Of a DNA stretch of 64,000 bases, positions 53,613 to 63,860 are shown piece after piece (the stretch's first letter is position 1; each line of letters starts with the position of its first letter). The stretch is from Bordetella parapertussis (lineage in GTDB: Bacteria > Pseudomonadota > Gammaproteobacteria > Burkholderiales > Burkholderiaceae_C), in the NCBI GenBank assembly GCA_945901125.1, contig CAMDKD010000012.1, positions 5,940-69,939 on the forward strand, in the 5' to 3' direction. The position numbers and the translations under genes were made by a program. The notes below the pieces were generated by a model that saw nothing but the letters and a program-made list of their open reading frames with translations, had not been told where the DNA came from and made no database searches.

Positions 53613-56600
53613 ATGAACGTCTTAGGCCCCTTCCTATCTGCCTGTCACAGCGTCCATGCCAGCGGCGCGGGCACGGTAGAAACCTCGTACTACACCGCCG
53701 TCAATCAGTTGCTCGATAGCGTGGGCGCGCAGCTCAGCCCCAAGGTGCGCTGCATCATGCAGCTCAAAAACCTAGGCGCGGGTAACCCCGATGGCGGTCT
53801 GTTCACTGCCGACCAATTTCATGCCCGAGGTGGGCAGGCCAAAGACCTGAGCGCGCCTGCACGCGGTGTCATCGAAGTCAAAAGCCCGGGCGAGCCGCTG
53901 CACCTGACCAGTAAAAGCCTGCAAGTGGACAAGTACTGGCAGCGCTACAAGCTGGTGCTGGTCACTAATTTGCGAGACTGGCTGCTGATCGGCGAGCGCC
54001 AAGGCCAGCGCGTCGCGCTAGAGCGCTACACCCTGGCCGAGGATGAGGCCAGCTTCTGGCACGACATCGCCGCCCATCCCCAGCGCAGCGAAAAGCTGCA
54101 TGGCCAGGCCTTTGCCGACTTTGTACAGCGCGTGCTGCTGCACAAAGCCCCGCTGGCCGAGCCCAGAGACCTGGCCGCGCTGCTGGCCAGCTATGCCCGC
54201 CAGGCCCGCCACCGCGTCGAAAACGCCAGCCCCGGCGCAGCCAAACAACTAAGCAGCCTGCAAGCCAGCCTGGAGGCTGCATTGGGTCTGCGTTTTGAAT
54301 CCGGCGAAGGTGCACATTTTTTCCGTTCCACGCTGGTGCAAACCTTGTTTTATGGCGTCTTCTCGGCATGGGTACTACGCCATGAGGAAGACTCTGCCAA
54401 CGGCCCATTTGACTGGCGCAGTGCAGCCCACAGCCTCAACGTGCCCATGATTGCGGCCTTGTTTGGGCAACTCTCGCAACCGGCCAAGCTCAAGGCGCTG
54501 GGGCTCACCGAAGTGCTGGACTGGACAGCCGACGCGCTCAACCGCGTGGACACAGCTGCATTTTTCAAAGCCTTTGAAAGCACGCGCTCCATCCAGTATT
54601 TTTATGAGCCCTTTCTGGCCGCCTTCGACCCCGAGCTGCGTAAAAAAACTGGGCGTCTGGTACACACCCGAAGACATCGTGCGCTACCAAGTAGCGCGGG
54701 TGGACCAGGTGCTGCAAACCGAGCTGGGCCTGTCCCAAGGCCTGGCCGACCCGGACGTGGTGGTGCTCGACCCCTGCTGCGGCACCGGCGCGTATTTGGT
54801 GGAAGTACTGCGCCTGATCGGCGACAAACTCAAGGCCCAAGGCACCGACGCCTTGGCCGCGCACCAGATCAAACAAGCCGCCACCACGCGCCTGTTTGGC
54901 TTTGAACTCCTGCCCGCGCCCTATGTGGTGGCGCATCTGCAAATCGGCCTGCTGCTGCGTCAGTTGGGCACGCCTTTGAGCGACGATGAACGCGCAGGCA
55001 TTTACCTCACCAACGCCCTCACCGGCTGGGAGCCGCCCAAAGAACCCAAAAACACCGTGCTGCCCTTTCCCGAGTTTGAGCAAGAACGCGACGCTGCCGA
55101 CCAGGTCAAGCAACAGCAAAAAATCATCGTCATCCTGGGCAACCCGCCCTACGACGGTTTTGCTGGCGTGGCCGTGGGCGAAGAGCAAGACCTGGTCGCC
55201 ACCTACAAACAAGGCCTCAACACCACCTGGGGCATCAAAAAATACAACCTCGACGATTTGTATGTGCGTTTTTTCCGGCTGGCGGAAAAGCGCATCGCCG
55301 AGAAAAGCCAATCGCGCGGTGTGGTCTGCTTTATCACCAACTTCTCTTATGTGCGCGAGCCCTCTTTCGTGGTCATGCGCCAGCACCTGAGCCAGCACTT
55401 TGACCGCATCTGGATAGACAACCTCAACGGCGACAGCCGCGAAACCGGTAAAACCACGCCCCAAGGCCTGCCCGACCCCAGCGTGTTTTCCACCGCCTAC
55501 AACCGCGAAGGCATACGCAAAGGCACGGCAGTCGCGTTGATGGTGAAAAAGCTGGTGCCTGCTGCACCTGCCCAGCCAGCCCCCACCGGGCAAGTGGCGC
55601 AAGTGCGTTACCGCGACTGGTGGGGCAGCGACAAACGCGAAGCGCTGCTAGTCAGCCTGGACGACGCGCAGCGCGACGCAAGTTATCAGCTGGCGCAGCC
55701 TGTGGCGGGTAATAAACACAGCTTTAAGCCCAGCACAGTGGGCGGCCACTATGCAAGCTGGCCAACGGTGAAAGACCTTGCAGGTGAAGCCCCCATCAAT
55801 GGACTCATGGAAAAGCGCGGCGGGGCGTTAATTGACATCCATCGTGAACGGCTAGAAGCTGCGATGCGGATTTACTTTGATAAGTCAACATCGTTTGCAA
55901 AGGTCGTTTCTTTAAGACCAGCTATAGGCAAAGACGCTGCCGGCTATACACCCGAGAAAGTCCGTTTAAAACTTCTCGCTACCGAAGTTTTTCAAACGGC
56001 AAATTTGGTACGTTATGTTGTGCGACCTTTCGACATTCGCTGGGCTTACTACTCTGGCGTTAATCCTTTATGGAATCGATCGCGACCGACATTGTGGGCG
56101 CAGCGTAGTCTGGGCAACGGTTACCTTGGTATTCGTCCTAAAGCAGTGGCTGATCCCGAAGGAACACCTTTCATGTTCACCCGCGCACTTGGCGACAACG
56201 ACGCCATGCGCGGACATGCGTATTTCGTACCGCTTACATGGCACGAGGCCTCCAATCCAGAAGCACCCATTGATGACTTGTTCGGCGGCGTAGCACCTCC
56301 AGTTCCCGCAACTCGCGCCAACCTCTCGCCCTTAGCCCGCAATTACCTCGCCGCACTCGGCCTGCCCGACCCGGACCAAGACAGCCCCACTGCCGAACTG
56401 CTGTGGATGCACGCCTTAGCAATAGGCTACAGCCCGGCCTACCTAGCCGACAACGCCGATGGCATTGCCCAAGACTGGCCGCGCATCCCGCTGCCCGCAA
56501 GTTGCGACGCGCTCTTGGCCTCGGCGGCGCTGGGGCGCAGGGTGGCCGCATTGCTCGACACCGAAGCAGAGGTGCCGGGGGTCACCAGCGGCAGCATTCC

Positions 56601-57048
56601 CCCAGAATTACAAGCCATTGCCGTGGTCAGCCGCGAAGCCGGCGGCCCTTTACAGGCCGATGAATTTGCGCTGACCGCCGGTTGGGGCAGCGCCGGCAAA
56701 GCCGGGGTCACCATGCCCGGTCGCGGACGCAGCCAACAGCGCGCCATTACGCCCGCCGAGCGCGCAGGCGGCTGGGGCCCGCTCACCCTCGATGTTTACC
56801 TGAACGAAAAAGCTTTTTGGAAAAACATACCGCCCGCGGTGTGGGATTTTCATATCGGCGGCTACCAGGTCATCAAAAAATGGCTCAGCTACCGCGAACA
56901 CCGCCTGCTAGGCCGCGCCTTGCACTTAGAGGAAATCAAAGAAGTCACCCACACAGCCCGCCGCCTGGCCGCGCTGGTGCTGCTGCAAACCGACTTGGAC
57001 GCGAATTACCGCGCTGCTGCGGGCGACACTTGGACGGCAAAGCTATGA
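53613..57048 (+). pseudogene. Single-chain restriction-modification enzyme with a frameshift
   Basis: One gene of about 1144 residues split by a +1 shift at an A7 run (54642-54648). The N-terminal reading (53613 on) ends FDPELRKK and resumes in the next frame as LGVWYTPEDIVRYQVARVDQ, which is one continuous family block. N-terminal nuclease-like part: NPDGGLFTAD...RGVIEVKSPG (D-ExK type, about residues 58-90). Methyltransferase part: LDPCCGTGAYLVEV (SAM site) and ILGNPPYDGF (adenine-N6 catalytic NPPY). C-terminal half is probably the DNA-specificity region (YLAALGLPDPDQD... to the end). No helicase domain. It resembles type IIG/ISP-like enzymes that cut and methylate with one chain. Off by frameshift unless slippage or error restores it. 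Confidence 0.8.
54642..54648 (+). other. A7 run at the frameshift of the RM gene
   Basis: Seven A follow CGT; removing one restores a continuous family-like reading (ELRKK-LGVWYTP). A slippery homopolymer at this spot could make expression variable. It is equally a spot where sequence errors are common. Confidence 0.75.
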
Positions 57049-57049
57049 C

Positions 57050-57077
57050 GTTCGCGTCGGCCCGCCCGCCATGTCGT
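57050..57077. repeat. Right 28-bp direct repeat flanking the RM island
   Basis: Identical over 28 bases to 53289-53316. Begins two bases after the stop of the RM gene, so the gene reaches almost to the repeat. Confidence 0.9.
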
Positions 57078-57229
57078 CGTCAGCCCGCCGTTTTTCACCG
57101 ACGGGGTTGCTGCGGCTCAACATACCAAGACATCATGAAAACCGAAGCAGCGCAAACTCCGAAAACATCACTGAGGCCGACTCGGAGGGGGTGTTTTTTT
57201 CGAGCGAAAGCGCAGAAAAAAAGCACACC

Positions 57230-57308
57230 GGATGGGTCGGCCAAAGCGTGTCTTCAATGAACCGCAGGAATACCAATACTTCGGGATGGGTCGGCCAAAG
57301 CGTGTCTT
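57230..57308. repeat. Pair of 25-bp direct repeats
   Basis: Copies at 57230-57254 and 57284-57308, beginning GGATGGGTCGG and ending AGCGTGTCTT, spaced 54 bases start to start. Because 54 is a multiple of three, an open frame on the plus strand reads GWVGQSVS twice and one on the minus strand reads KTRFGRPI twice. No convincing gene contains them. Confidence 0.8.
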
Positions 57309-57316
57309 GAGAAGCG

Positions 57317-57742
57317 TCAACCCCTCGGCGCCAACACCGACAGCGTCAGGCGTGACACACAACTGATGCGTCCTTGGTCATCCGTCATGTCAATTTGCCA
57401 GACCTGCGTGCTGCGCCCTCTGTGTACCGGTCTCGCAATGCCGTTGACCCAGCCCTGAGACACACCGCGAATATGGTTGGCATTGATGTCCAGGCCCACA
57501 ATGCCGTGGCCCGCAGGCGTCGAGTAATCCGCGCCGCAAGAACCCAGCGTTTCAGCCAGCACCACACTCGCGCCGCCGTGGATCACGCCGTAAGGCTGGC
57601 GGGTGCGTTCGTCCACCGGAATGCGCCCGCGAATGAAATCCGGGCCGATTTCCACAAACTCTATGCCCAGGCGATCCGCGGCTGTGTGGATGTGGGTGGT
57701 GGTTAATATTTCTGTGCTGATAGTTTTGGTCCAGATCGCCAT
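57317..57742 (-). CDS. Hotdog-fold acyl-CoA thioesterase
   Basis: A 141-residue hotdog thioesterase of the PaaI/EntH/MenI group: GIEFVEIGPDFIRGRIPVDERTRQPYGVIHGGASVVLAETLGSCGA (the HGG motif with the catalytic Glu/Asp on the following helix), then VGLDINANHIRG. It would hydrolyse an acyl-CoA, substrate unknown. Divergent from the acetoacetyl-CoA synthetase gene with 87 bases between starts, which suggests a shared acyl-CoA context. Confidence 0.85.
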   Translation of the reverse strand: MAIWTKTISTEILTTTHIHTAADRLGIEFVEIGPDFIRGRIPVDERTRQPYGVIHGGASVVLAETLGSCGADYSTPAGHGIVGLDINANHIRGVSQGWVNGIARPVHRGRSTQVWQIDMTDDQGRISCVSRLTLSVLAPRG

Positions 57743-57828
57743 GACAATACGGTTCTTTCAAAAACAAAACCGCATCTTAGTTGCCCGTCTCAAAACGACA
57801 TCTGCTTTGCCCTGACAACATCTGACAT

Positions 57829-59913
57829 ATGACCCCCTCTGCCACCACTTCGCCGCCGTTTGTCCCGCAAATCCGTTTGTTCCAGCAATGGCTGACCGAG
57901 CACCGCCAATTGCAGTTTGATGATTACCAGGCCATGTGGCGCTGGTCGGTGTCTGACATCGAAGCCTTCTGGCAGTCGGCCTGGGACTATTTGAATTTGC
58001 AATCGCCGACGCCGCATACCGCCGTGCTTGAGCGCAACACCATGCCGGGCGCTCGCTGGTTTGTTGGCGCAAAGGTGAATTACGCGCAGCAAGTGTTCAG
58101 GCATGTGGAGGCCGCCCACGCGGCCGGCATGCCGGCCATCATCAGCAGCAACGAACGCGGCCAGCGGCGCGAACTCAGTTGGCTCGAATTAAAGCGCCAA
58201 TCGGCGGCGCTGGCCTTGCATTTGCAGGCGCTGGGCGTGCAGCCAGGCGACCGTGTCGCCGCGTACATGCCGAATATTGCCGAAACCATGGTGGCGTTTC
58301 TGGCGGTGGTCAGCATTGGCGGCATTTGGAGTGTGTGCGCACCTGACATGGGCACCAACGCGGTGGTCGATCGGTTCAAGCAAGTCACACCCAAGGTGTT
58401 GATCGCGGTTGACGGCGTGACATACGGCGGTAAAGACCTGGAGCGCCACACCGTGGTGAATGAATTGCGCGCCGCCTTGCCAACGGTAGAGCACGTGGTG
58501 ATGTACCGCAACCTGGACAATCAGCCGCCGCTGGCCGACAGCGTCGACTGGGCGCAGATCATGCAGCGGGATGACGCGGCGGTGCATGCGTTCGAGCCTT
58601 TGTGGCTGGACTTCGACCATCCTTTATGGATTGTGTATTCCAGCGGTACCACCGGCCTGCCCAAGCCGCTGGTACACGGCCACGGCGGCACCATGCTCAA
58701 CCTGGAGATACACAAAAACCTGCATTGCGATGTCGGCTGCAGTTACCTGCCTAATACTTTGGGCGAGCGCTTTCTTTGGTATTCGTCCACCGGCTGGATC
58801 ATGTGGAACATGCAAGTCAGCGGCTTGATGAGCGGCACCACTTGCGTGATCTACGACGGCAACCCGGGCGGCACCAAAGAAAACCCGGATTGGAGCTTGC
58901 TCTGGCGCTTTGCCGCCGCCGAGGACGTGACATTTTTCGGCGGCGGTGCGGCGTTTTATGCCAACTGCATGAAGGCCAACGTACAACTCAGCGAAATCCA
59001 AGGTTTGCACACGGTGCGCGCCTTGGGCACCACCGGTTCGCCCTTGAGCGCGGATGTGCAGCAATGGGGCAGTGCGCAAATGCAACAGGTGTATGCCAGT
59101 GCCGGCGAGCAACGGCCCGATATCTGGTGGTGCAATATTTCCGGCGGTACCGATGCCGGCACTTATGTCGGCGGGCTGCGCGATTTGCCCATGGTGGCCG
59201 GTGAAATGCAATGCCTCTTTCTGGGCGTGAGTGTCGAGGCCTGGAATGAACAAGGCAAGCCTGTCATAGGCGAGGTCGGCGAACTGGTGGTGACGCAGCC
59301 GCTGCCGTCCATGCCGCCGTTTTTCTGGGGCGATAAAGACCACCAGCGTTATCTGGGCAGTTATTTCGACACCTTCCCCGCCGGTCAAGGCAGAAAACCC
59401 GGCGGCGGCGACTTGCCCGCTGACGCGGGCTCGGTCTGGCGACACGGTGACTGGTTAAAGATCACGCCCGAAGGCCGCGCCATCATTTACGGGCGCAGCG
59501 ACGCCACCATCAATCGCTATGGTTTGCGCATGGGCACCAGCGAGTTGTACAGCGCCATCGAGGCCTTGCCCGAGGTGTTGGACAGCATGGTGGTTGATTT
59601 GGAATATTTGGGCAAAGAAAGTTACATGCCGCTGTTTGTGGTGCTGCGCCCGGGCTTGACGCTGGACGACGCATTGCGTGCACGTTTGAACGGCGCGATA
59701 CGCACCGCGCTGAGTCCGCGATTTGTGCCTAACGAGATATTTCAGGTAGCAGAAATTCCGCGCACTTTGTCAGGCAAAAAACAGGAGTTGCCAGTCAAAA
59801 AGCTGATGCTGGGCCAGCCGGTAGAAAAAGTCGTGAACCGGGATGCCATGGCGAATCCGGCTTGTTTGGATTGGTATATCGAGTTGGCCAAGAGGCATTT
59901 GGCGGGGGTTTAA
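57829..59913 (+). CDS. Acetoacetyl-CoA synthetase
   Basis: A 694-residue adenylate-forming enzyme that activates acetoacetate. It has the AACS-type opening (YQAMWRWSVSDIEAFWQSAWDYLNLQSP), GARWFVGAKVNYAQQ, the phosphate loop WIVYSSGTTGLPKPLVHGHGGTML, VCAPDMGTNAVVDRFKQVTPKVLIAVDG, WWCNISGGTDAGTY and the C-terminal lysine in PRTLSGKKQELPVKKLML. Likely part of acetoacetate or polyhydroxybutyrate/ketone-body use. Single gene. Confidence 0.93.
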   Translation: MTPSATTSPPFVPQIRLFQQWLTEHRQLQFDDYQAMWRWSVSDIEAFWQSAWDYLNLQSPTPHTAVLERNTMPGARWFVGAKVNYAQQVFRHVEAAHAAGMPAIISSNERGQRRELSWLELKRQSAALALHLQALGVQPGDRVAAYMPNIAETMVAFLAVVSIGGIWSVCAPDMGTNAVVDRFKQVTPKVLIAVDGVTYGGKDLERHTVVNELRAALPTVEHVVMYRNLDNQPPLADSVDWAQIMQRDDAAVHAFEPLWLDFDHPLWIVYSSGTTGLPKPLVHGHGGTMLNLEIHKNLHCDVGCSYLPNTLGERFLWYSSTGWIMWNMQVSGLMSGTTCVIYDGNPGGTKENPDWSLLWRFAAAEDVTFFGGGAAFYANCMKANVQLSEIQGLHTVRALGTTGSPLSADVQQWGSAQMQQVYASAGEQRPDIWWCNISGGTDAGTYVGGLRDLPMVAGEMQCLFLGVSVEAWNEQGKPVIGEVGELVVTQPLPSMPPFFWGDKDHQRYLGSYFDTFPAGQGRKPGGGDLPADAGSVWRHGDWLKITPEGRAIIYGRSDATINRYGLRMGTSELYSAIEALPEVLDSMVVDLEYLGKESYMPLFVVLRPGLTLDDALRARLNGAIRTALSPRFVPNEIFQVAEIPRTLSGKKQELPVKKLMLGQPVEKVVNRDAMANPACLDWYIELAKRHLAGV

Positions 59914-59988
59914 GTCTCCGGAAAGCCTTTGTCAAGTGGTTGAAAATCATCCATTCAGTGGACGAATTTCATCCATTACAATGGCGCA

Positions 59989-61227
59989 ATGCACCTCCGC
60001 CACCTTGCCCCGCTCTTGGTAGAAAGCCTGTCAGACACCCCTGTGGTGGTCATCAATGGCGCGCGCCAAAGCGGCAAAAGCACATTGGCGCAAAGTGTTT
60101 CCGCAGACAAAGCCGCGCCGCGCCGCTACTTGACCATGGATGATGCGGTGGTCTTGAATGCTGCCAAGTCAGACCCGGCCGGCTTTATCAATGGTTTGCA
60201 AGGACTGGTCACTCTGGACGAAGTGCAACGGGCACCGGAGCTGTTTTTGCCTATCAAAGCTGCCGTGGACAGAGACCGTCAACCAGGGCGCTTTTTGCTG
60301 ACAGGTTCTGCGGATGTCATGTTGTTACCCGGCATGGCCGATTCCTTGGCCGGTCGCATGGCGGTATTGACCCTGTGGCCGCTGTCAAGTGCAGAGTTGT
60401 CAGATCGCCCGGCTTTGAATCGGGCTGAAGCCTTGTTTGAAGTCGATATATCCAGCATGCATCTTCAAGCCTGCGACCGGGATGAATTGATGCGGTTGTG
60501 GCTGGCTGGTGGGTTTCCAGATGCTGTGTCCAGAAGCAGTGCATCACGTCGCGCCGCTTGGTTTGATGCCTATGTGCAAGCGATGTTGCAGCGCGACTTG
60601 CGCGATTTGGCCAATATTGAGCAGTTGACCGAGATTCCCAACTTGCTGCATTTGTTGGCCACCCGCAGCGCTACGTTGCTGAATTTTGCAGAGTTATCCC
60701 GCACAGCAGGCATCACACAGACCACACTCAAACGTTATTTTGCTTTGCTTGAACTGTTATTCATGGTGGTGCGCCTGCCTTCATGGCAGCGCAACCCGGG
60801 CAAGCGCTGGGTCAAAGCCCCCAAAGTGTTTTTGCCGGACAGCGGTTTGCTGTGTCATTTGATGGCAGTATCTCAAGAGCGTCTGTCAGCCCAACCGAAT
60901 TTACAAGGCGCGGCGGTTGAAACCTGGGTGCTTTCAGAGCTGCTTAAGCACGTGGCTTTCTCCAGCACCGGGCTCACGCTGTGGCATTACCGCACCCAAA
61001 CCCATATTGAAGTGGACTTCATATTGGAGAACCGCCGGGGAGACATTTGCGGGATTGAAGTCAAGGCCAGCACCACGGTCGACAGCAAAGATTTCAAGGG
61101 CTTGCGTCATTTGCAAGAAACCGAGCCTGCTATTTTTCAATGCGGCATCGTGTTTTATGCCGGGCGGGAACTGCTGCCGTTTGGCGACAAGCTTTGGGCC
61201 GTGCCCTTGTCATTTTGGGCGGCTTGA
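59989..61227 (+). CDS. AAA ATPase with DUF4143 domain
   Basis: A 412-residue protein of a widespread but poorly understood ATPase family. N-terminal AAA: INGARQSGKSTLAQSV (Walker A, about residue 25) and LVTLDEVQRAPELFLPIKAAVD (Walker B), GRFLLTGSADVMLLPG; C-terminal DUF4143 nuclease-like part with LWHYRTQTHIEVDFILENRRGDICGIEVKAS (D-ExK-like, about residues 335-360). Often carried on accessory or toxin-like loci. No ribosome site is clear. Direct ATCCATT motifs upstream (about 59950 and 59972) could be operators. Confidence 0.85.
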   Translation: MHLRHLAPLLVESLSDTPVVVINGARQSGKSTLAQSVSADKAAPRRYLTMDDAVVLNAAKSDPAGFINGLQGLVTLDEVQRAPELFLPIKAAVDRDRQPGRFLLTGSADVMLLPGMADSLAGRMAVLTLWPLSSAELSDRPALNRAEALFEVDISSMHLQACDRDELMRLWLAGGFPDAVSRSSASRRAAWFDAYVQAMLQRDLRDLANIEQLTEIPNLLHLLATRSATLLNFAELSRTAGITQTTLKRYFALLELLFMVVRLPSWQRNPGKRWVKAPKVFLPDSGLLCHLMAVSQERLSAQPNLQGAAVETWVLSELLKHVAFSSTGLTLWHYRTQTHIEVDFILENRRGDICGIEVKASTTVDSKDFKGLRHLQETEPAIFQCGIVFYAGRELLPFGDKLWAVPLSFWAA

Positions 61228-61369
61228 GTTGAGCGCATCGACTTGTGATGGACTTATCGAAAAGCACATCACGCCAACTATCTTCAGCCCAACTATTCTC
61301 AAAATCAGCGCAAACCGCAGCCGATTAACATCAAGACTTCATACTGACAAAACGCGAACCGGAGCATTC

Positions 61370-62566
61370 ATGGCCAAGACAGCATTTCACTGGGACGACC
61401 CCTTGTTACTCGACCTGCAATTGAGCGAAGACGAGCGCATGATCCGCGAAGCCGCGAACGCGTATTGCCAGGACAAACTGTTGCCGCGCGTGACAGAAGC
61501 TTTCCGGCATGAAAAAACAGACCTCGCAATATTCCGCGAAATGGGCGAACTCGGTTTGCTCGGCCCCACCATTCCTGCGCAATACGGCGGCCCCGAGTTG
61601 AACTATGTGGCATATGGCTTGATCGCGCGCGAAGTCGAACGCGTCGATTCCGGTTACCGCTCCATGATGAGTGTGCAATCCTCATTGGTGATGTTGCCGA
61701 TTTTCGAATTCGGCACCGAAGGCCAGCGTCAAAAATACTTGCCCAAACTCGCCACCGGTGAATGGATAGGCTGCTTTGGCTTGACGGAACCAGACCACGG
61801 CTCGGACCCGGCCAGCATGGCCAGTCGCGCACACAAGGTCAAAGGCGGCTACAAACTCAGCGGCAACAAAATGTGGATATCCAATTCACCTGTGGCCGAC
61901 GTGTTTGTGGTTTGGGCCAAAGAGGTGAGTGAAGCCGGGGCGGTCGGTCCGATACGCGGCTATGTGTTGGAAAAAGGCATGGCCGGTTTGAGCGCACCGG
62001 CTATTCACAGCAAGGTCGGTTTGCGCGCGTCCATCACTGGCGAAATCGTCATGGACGGCGTGTTTGTGCCGGAGGAAAACGCCTTCCCCGAAGTGCAAGG
62101 CTTGAAAGGCCCGTTCACTTGTTTGAACAGCGCGCGTTACGGCATCGCCTGGGGCGCATTGGGCGCAGCCGAAGATTGTTTTCACCGCGCGCGTCAGTAC
62201 ACCTTGGACCGCCAACAGTTCGGCCGGCCGCTAGCCGCCAATCAACTCATTCAGAAAAAGATGGCTGACATGCAAACCGAAATCGCACTCGGCTTGCAAG
62301 CCTGTTTGCGTTTGGGGCGCATGAAAGACGAAGGCACGGCGTCGGTGGAAATCACGTCTATTTTGAAGCGCAATTCCTGCGGCAAGGCGCTGGACATTGC
62401 GCGCATGGCGCGCGACATGATGGGTGGCAACGGCATCAGCGACGAGTTCGGTGTGGCGCGCCATCTGGTCAATTTGGAAGTGGTCAACACTTATGAAGGC
62501 ACGCACGATATTCATGCCTTGATCCTGGGCCGGGCCATCACAGGCATTGCAGCGTTTGCCAATTAA
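61370..62566 (+). CDS. gcdH: Glutaryl-CoA dehydrogenase
   Basis: Oxidises and decarboxylates glutaryl-CoA to crotonyl-CoA in lysine/tryptophan breakdown. 398 residues from MAKTAFHWDDPLLLDLQLSEDERMIREAANAYCQDKLLPRV; GGAG precedes this ATG, and upstream in-frame sequence belongs to the DUF4143 gene. Motifs: CFGLTEPDHGSDPASM, KMWISNSPVADVFVVWAK, ARYGIAWGALGAAEDC and the C-terminal Glu in YEGTHDIHALILGRAITG. Arg in the first part and the GcdH-like ARYGIAWG block support GcdH over other acyl-CoA dehydrogenases. Confidence 0.93.
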   Translation: MAKTAFHWDDPLLLDLQLSEDERMIREAANAYCQDKLLPRVTEAFRHEKTDLAIFREMGELGLLGPTIPAQYGGPELNYVAYGLIAREVERVDSGYRSMMSVQSSLVMLPIFEFGTEGQRQKYLPKLATGEWIGCFGLTEPDHGSDPASMASRAHKVKGGYKLSGNKMWISNSPVADVFVVWAKEVSEAGAVGPIRGYVLEKGMAGLSAPAIHSKVGLRASITGEIVMDGVFVPEENAFPEVQGLKGPFTCLNSARYGIAWGALGAAEDCFHRARQYTLDRQQFGRPLAANQLIQKKMADMQTEIALGLQACLRLGRMKDEGTASVEITSILKRNSCGKALDIARMARDMMGGNGISDEFGVARHLVNLEVVNTYEGTHDIHALILGRAITGIAAFAN

Positions 62567-62624
62567 CGCCTTTGGTTGAAGCGCTTCAGACAATCGGTAC
62601 GCTACCGCCGCCGATAATGCTGGC

Positions 62625-63728
62625 ATGAGCAACAAGCAGCGTATCGTGGTGGGTTTAAGCGGCGGCGTCGATTCGGCGGTCACTGCCTTGTTATTGAAAC
62701 GCCAAGGCCATGAAGTCGTCGGCATCTTCATGAAAAACTGGGAAGACGATGACAATGATGAATACTGCTCGTCCAACCAGGATTTCATAGACGCAGCGGC
62801 TGTGGCCGATGTCATTGGCATAGACATAGAGCACATCAATTTTGCGGCTGATTACAAAGACCGCGTTTTCGCCGAATTTTTGCGCGAATACCAAGCCGGG
62901 CGAACGCCGAACCCAGATATTTTGTGTAACGCTGAAATCAAATTCAAAGCGTTTTTAGATCACGCGTTTGCTTTGGGTGCCGACAAAATGGCAACCGGGC
63001 ATTACGCGCGAGTGCGGCACAACCCGCGCAACGGTTTGCATGAATTGCTAAAAGGTGTGGACAACAGCAAAGACCAGAGTTATTTTTTGCACCGCTTGAC
63101 GCAGGCGCAGTTGTCGCGAACCTTGTTTCCCATTGGCGAGTTGCAAAAAACCGAAGTGCGGCGTATCGCCGATGAAGCCGGTTTGCCGAATGCACGTAAA
63201 AAAGATTCCACCGGTATTTGCTTTATCGGCGAGCGGCCGTTTCGCGAGTTTTTAAACCGCTTTATCGCCAAAACACCGGGGCCGATCAAAACCGATTTAG
63301 GTAGAAAAATCGGTGAACACCAGGGTTTGAGTTTTTACACGCTGGGTCAGCGCCAAGGTTTGGGCATAGGCGGCATCAAGGAAAAAGGCGCGCAGCGCGG
63401 CGGCGGCGAGCATGCGCCCTGGTTTGTGGCGCGCAAGGACATGCAAACCAATACGCTGTGGGTGGTGCAAGGCCATGACCATCCGTGGTTGTTGTCCCCT
63501 GCTTTGCAGTTTGAGGATGCGAGCTGGACTGCTTCAGCGGCACCTGCGCTGACAGATTGTTTTGCTAAAACACGTTATCGTCAATCGGACGCGGCGTGTG
63601 CGTTTGAAGCTCTTGATGATGCAGGCTATGCCTTGACGTTTGCAGAGCCGCAATGGGCGGTGACGCCGGGGCAGTCGGCGGTCTTGTACGACGGCGAGGT
63701 GTGCTTGGGTGGTGGGGTGATCAGTTGA
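62625..63728 (+). CDS. mnmA: tRNA 2-thiouridylase MnmA
   Basis: Thiolates wobble U34 of Lys, Glu and Gln tRNAs. 367 residues: PP-loop VVGLSGGVDSAVTALLL, catalytic FMKNWEDDD, second DAAAVADVIGI..., the cysteine regions NPDILCNAEIKFKAFLDHA and STGICFIGERPFREFL, and C-terminal GQSAVLYDGEVCLGGGVI. The same modified position is completed by MnmE/MnmG, also in this window. Confidence 0.97.
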   Translation: MSNKQRIVVGLSGGVDSAVTALLLKRQGHEVVGIFMKNWEDDDNDEYCSSNQDFIDAAAVADVIGIDIEHINFAADYKDRVFAEFLREYQAGRTPNPDILCNAEIKFKAFLDHAFALGADKMATGHYARVRHNPRNGLHELLKGVDNSKDQSYFLHRLTQAQLSRTLFPIGELQKTEVRRIADEAGLPNARKKDSTGICFIGERPFREFLNRFIAKTPGPIKTDLGRKIGEHQGLSFYTLGQRQGLGIGGIKEKGAQRGGGEHAPWFVARKDMQTNTLWVVQGHDHPWLLSPALQFEDASWTASAAPALTDCFAKTRYRQSDAACAFEALDDAGYALTFAEPQWAVTPGQSAVLYDGEVCLGGGVIS

Positions 63729-63860
63729 GTTTGCTGAAAAACGATATATTTCCGAGAGTCAACGAGTTGTCGTTCAGATAAATAATCACGGGAAAGCCAC
63801 AATATGTATCTGATATTAAATAAATAAAGCAGCAGAAAAAGCTGATTTAAAAAGGCGGAT
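63729..63860. other. AT-rich spacer between mnmA and the IS30 element
   Basis: No gene seen; A+T-rich, includes the junction with the insertion sequence. The exact IS end (inverted repeat) could not be defined because only one end is in the window. Confidence 0.4.

Noticed and set aside
60917..61369. N-terminal extension of glutaryl-CoA dehydrogenase
   Set aside because: The in-frame upstream sequence overlaps the DUF4143 gene and lacks family similarity; the ATG at 61370 has a ribosome site and the normal start of the enzyme.
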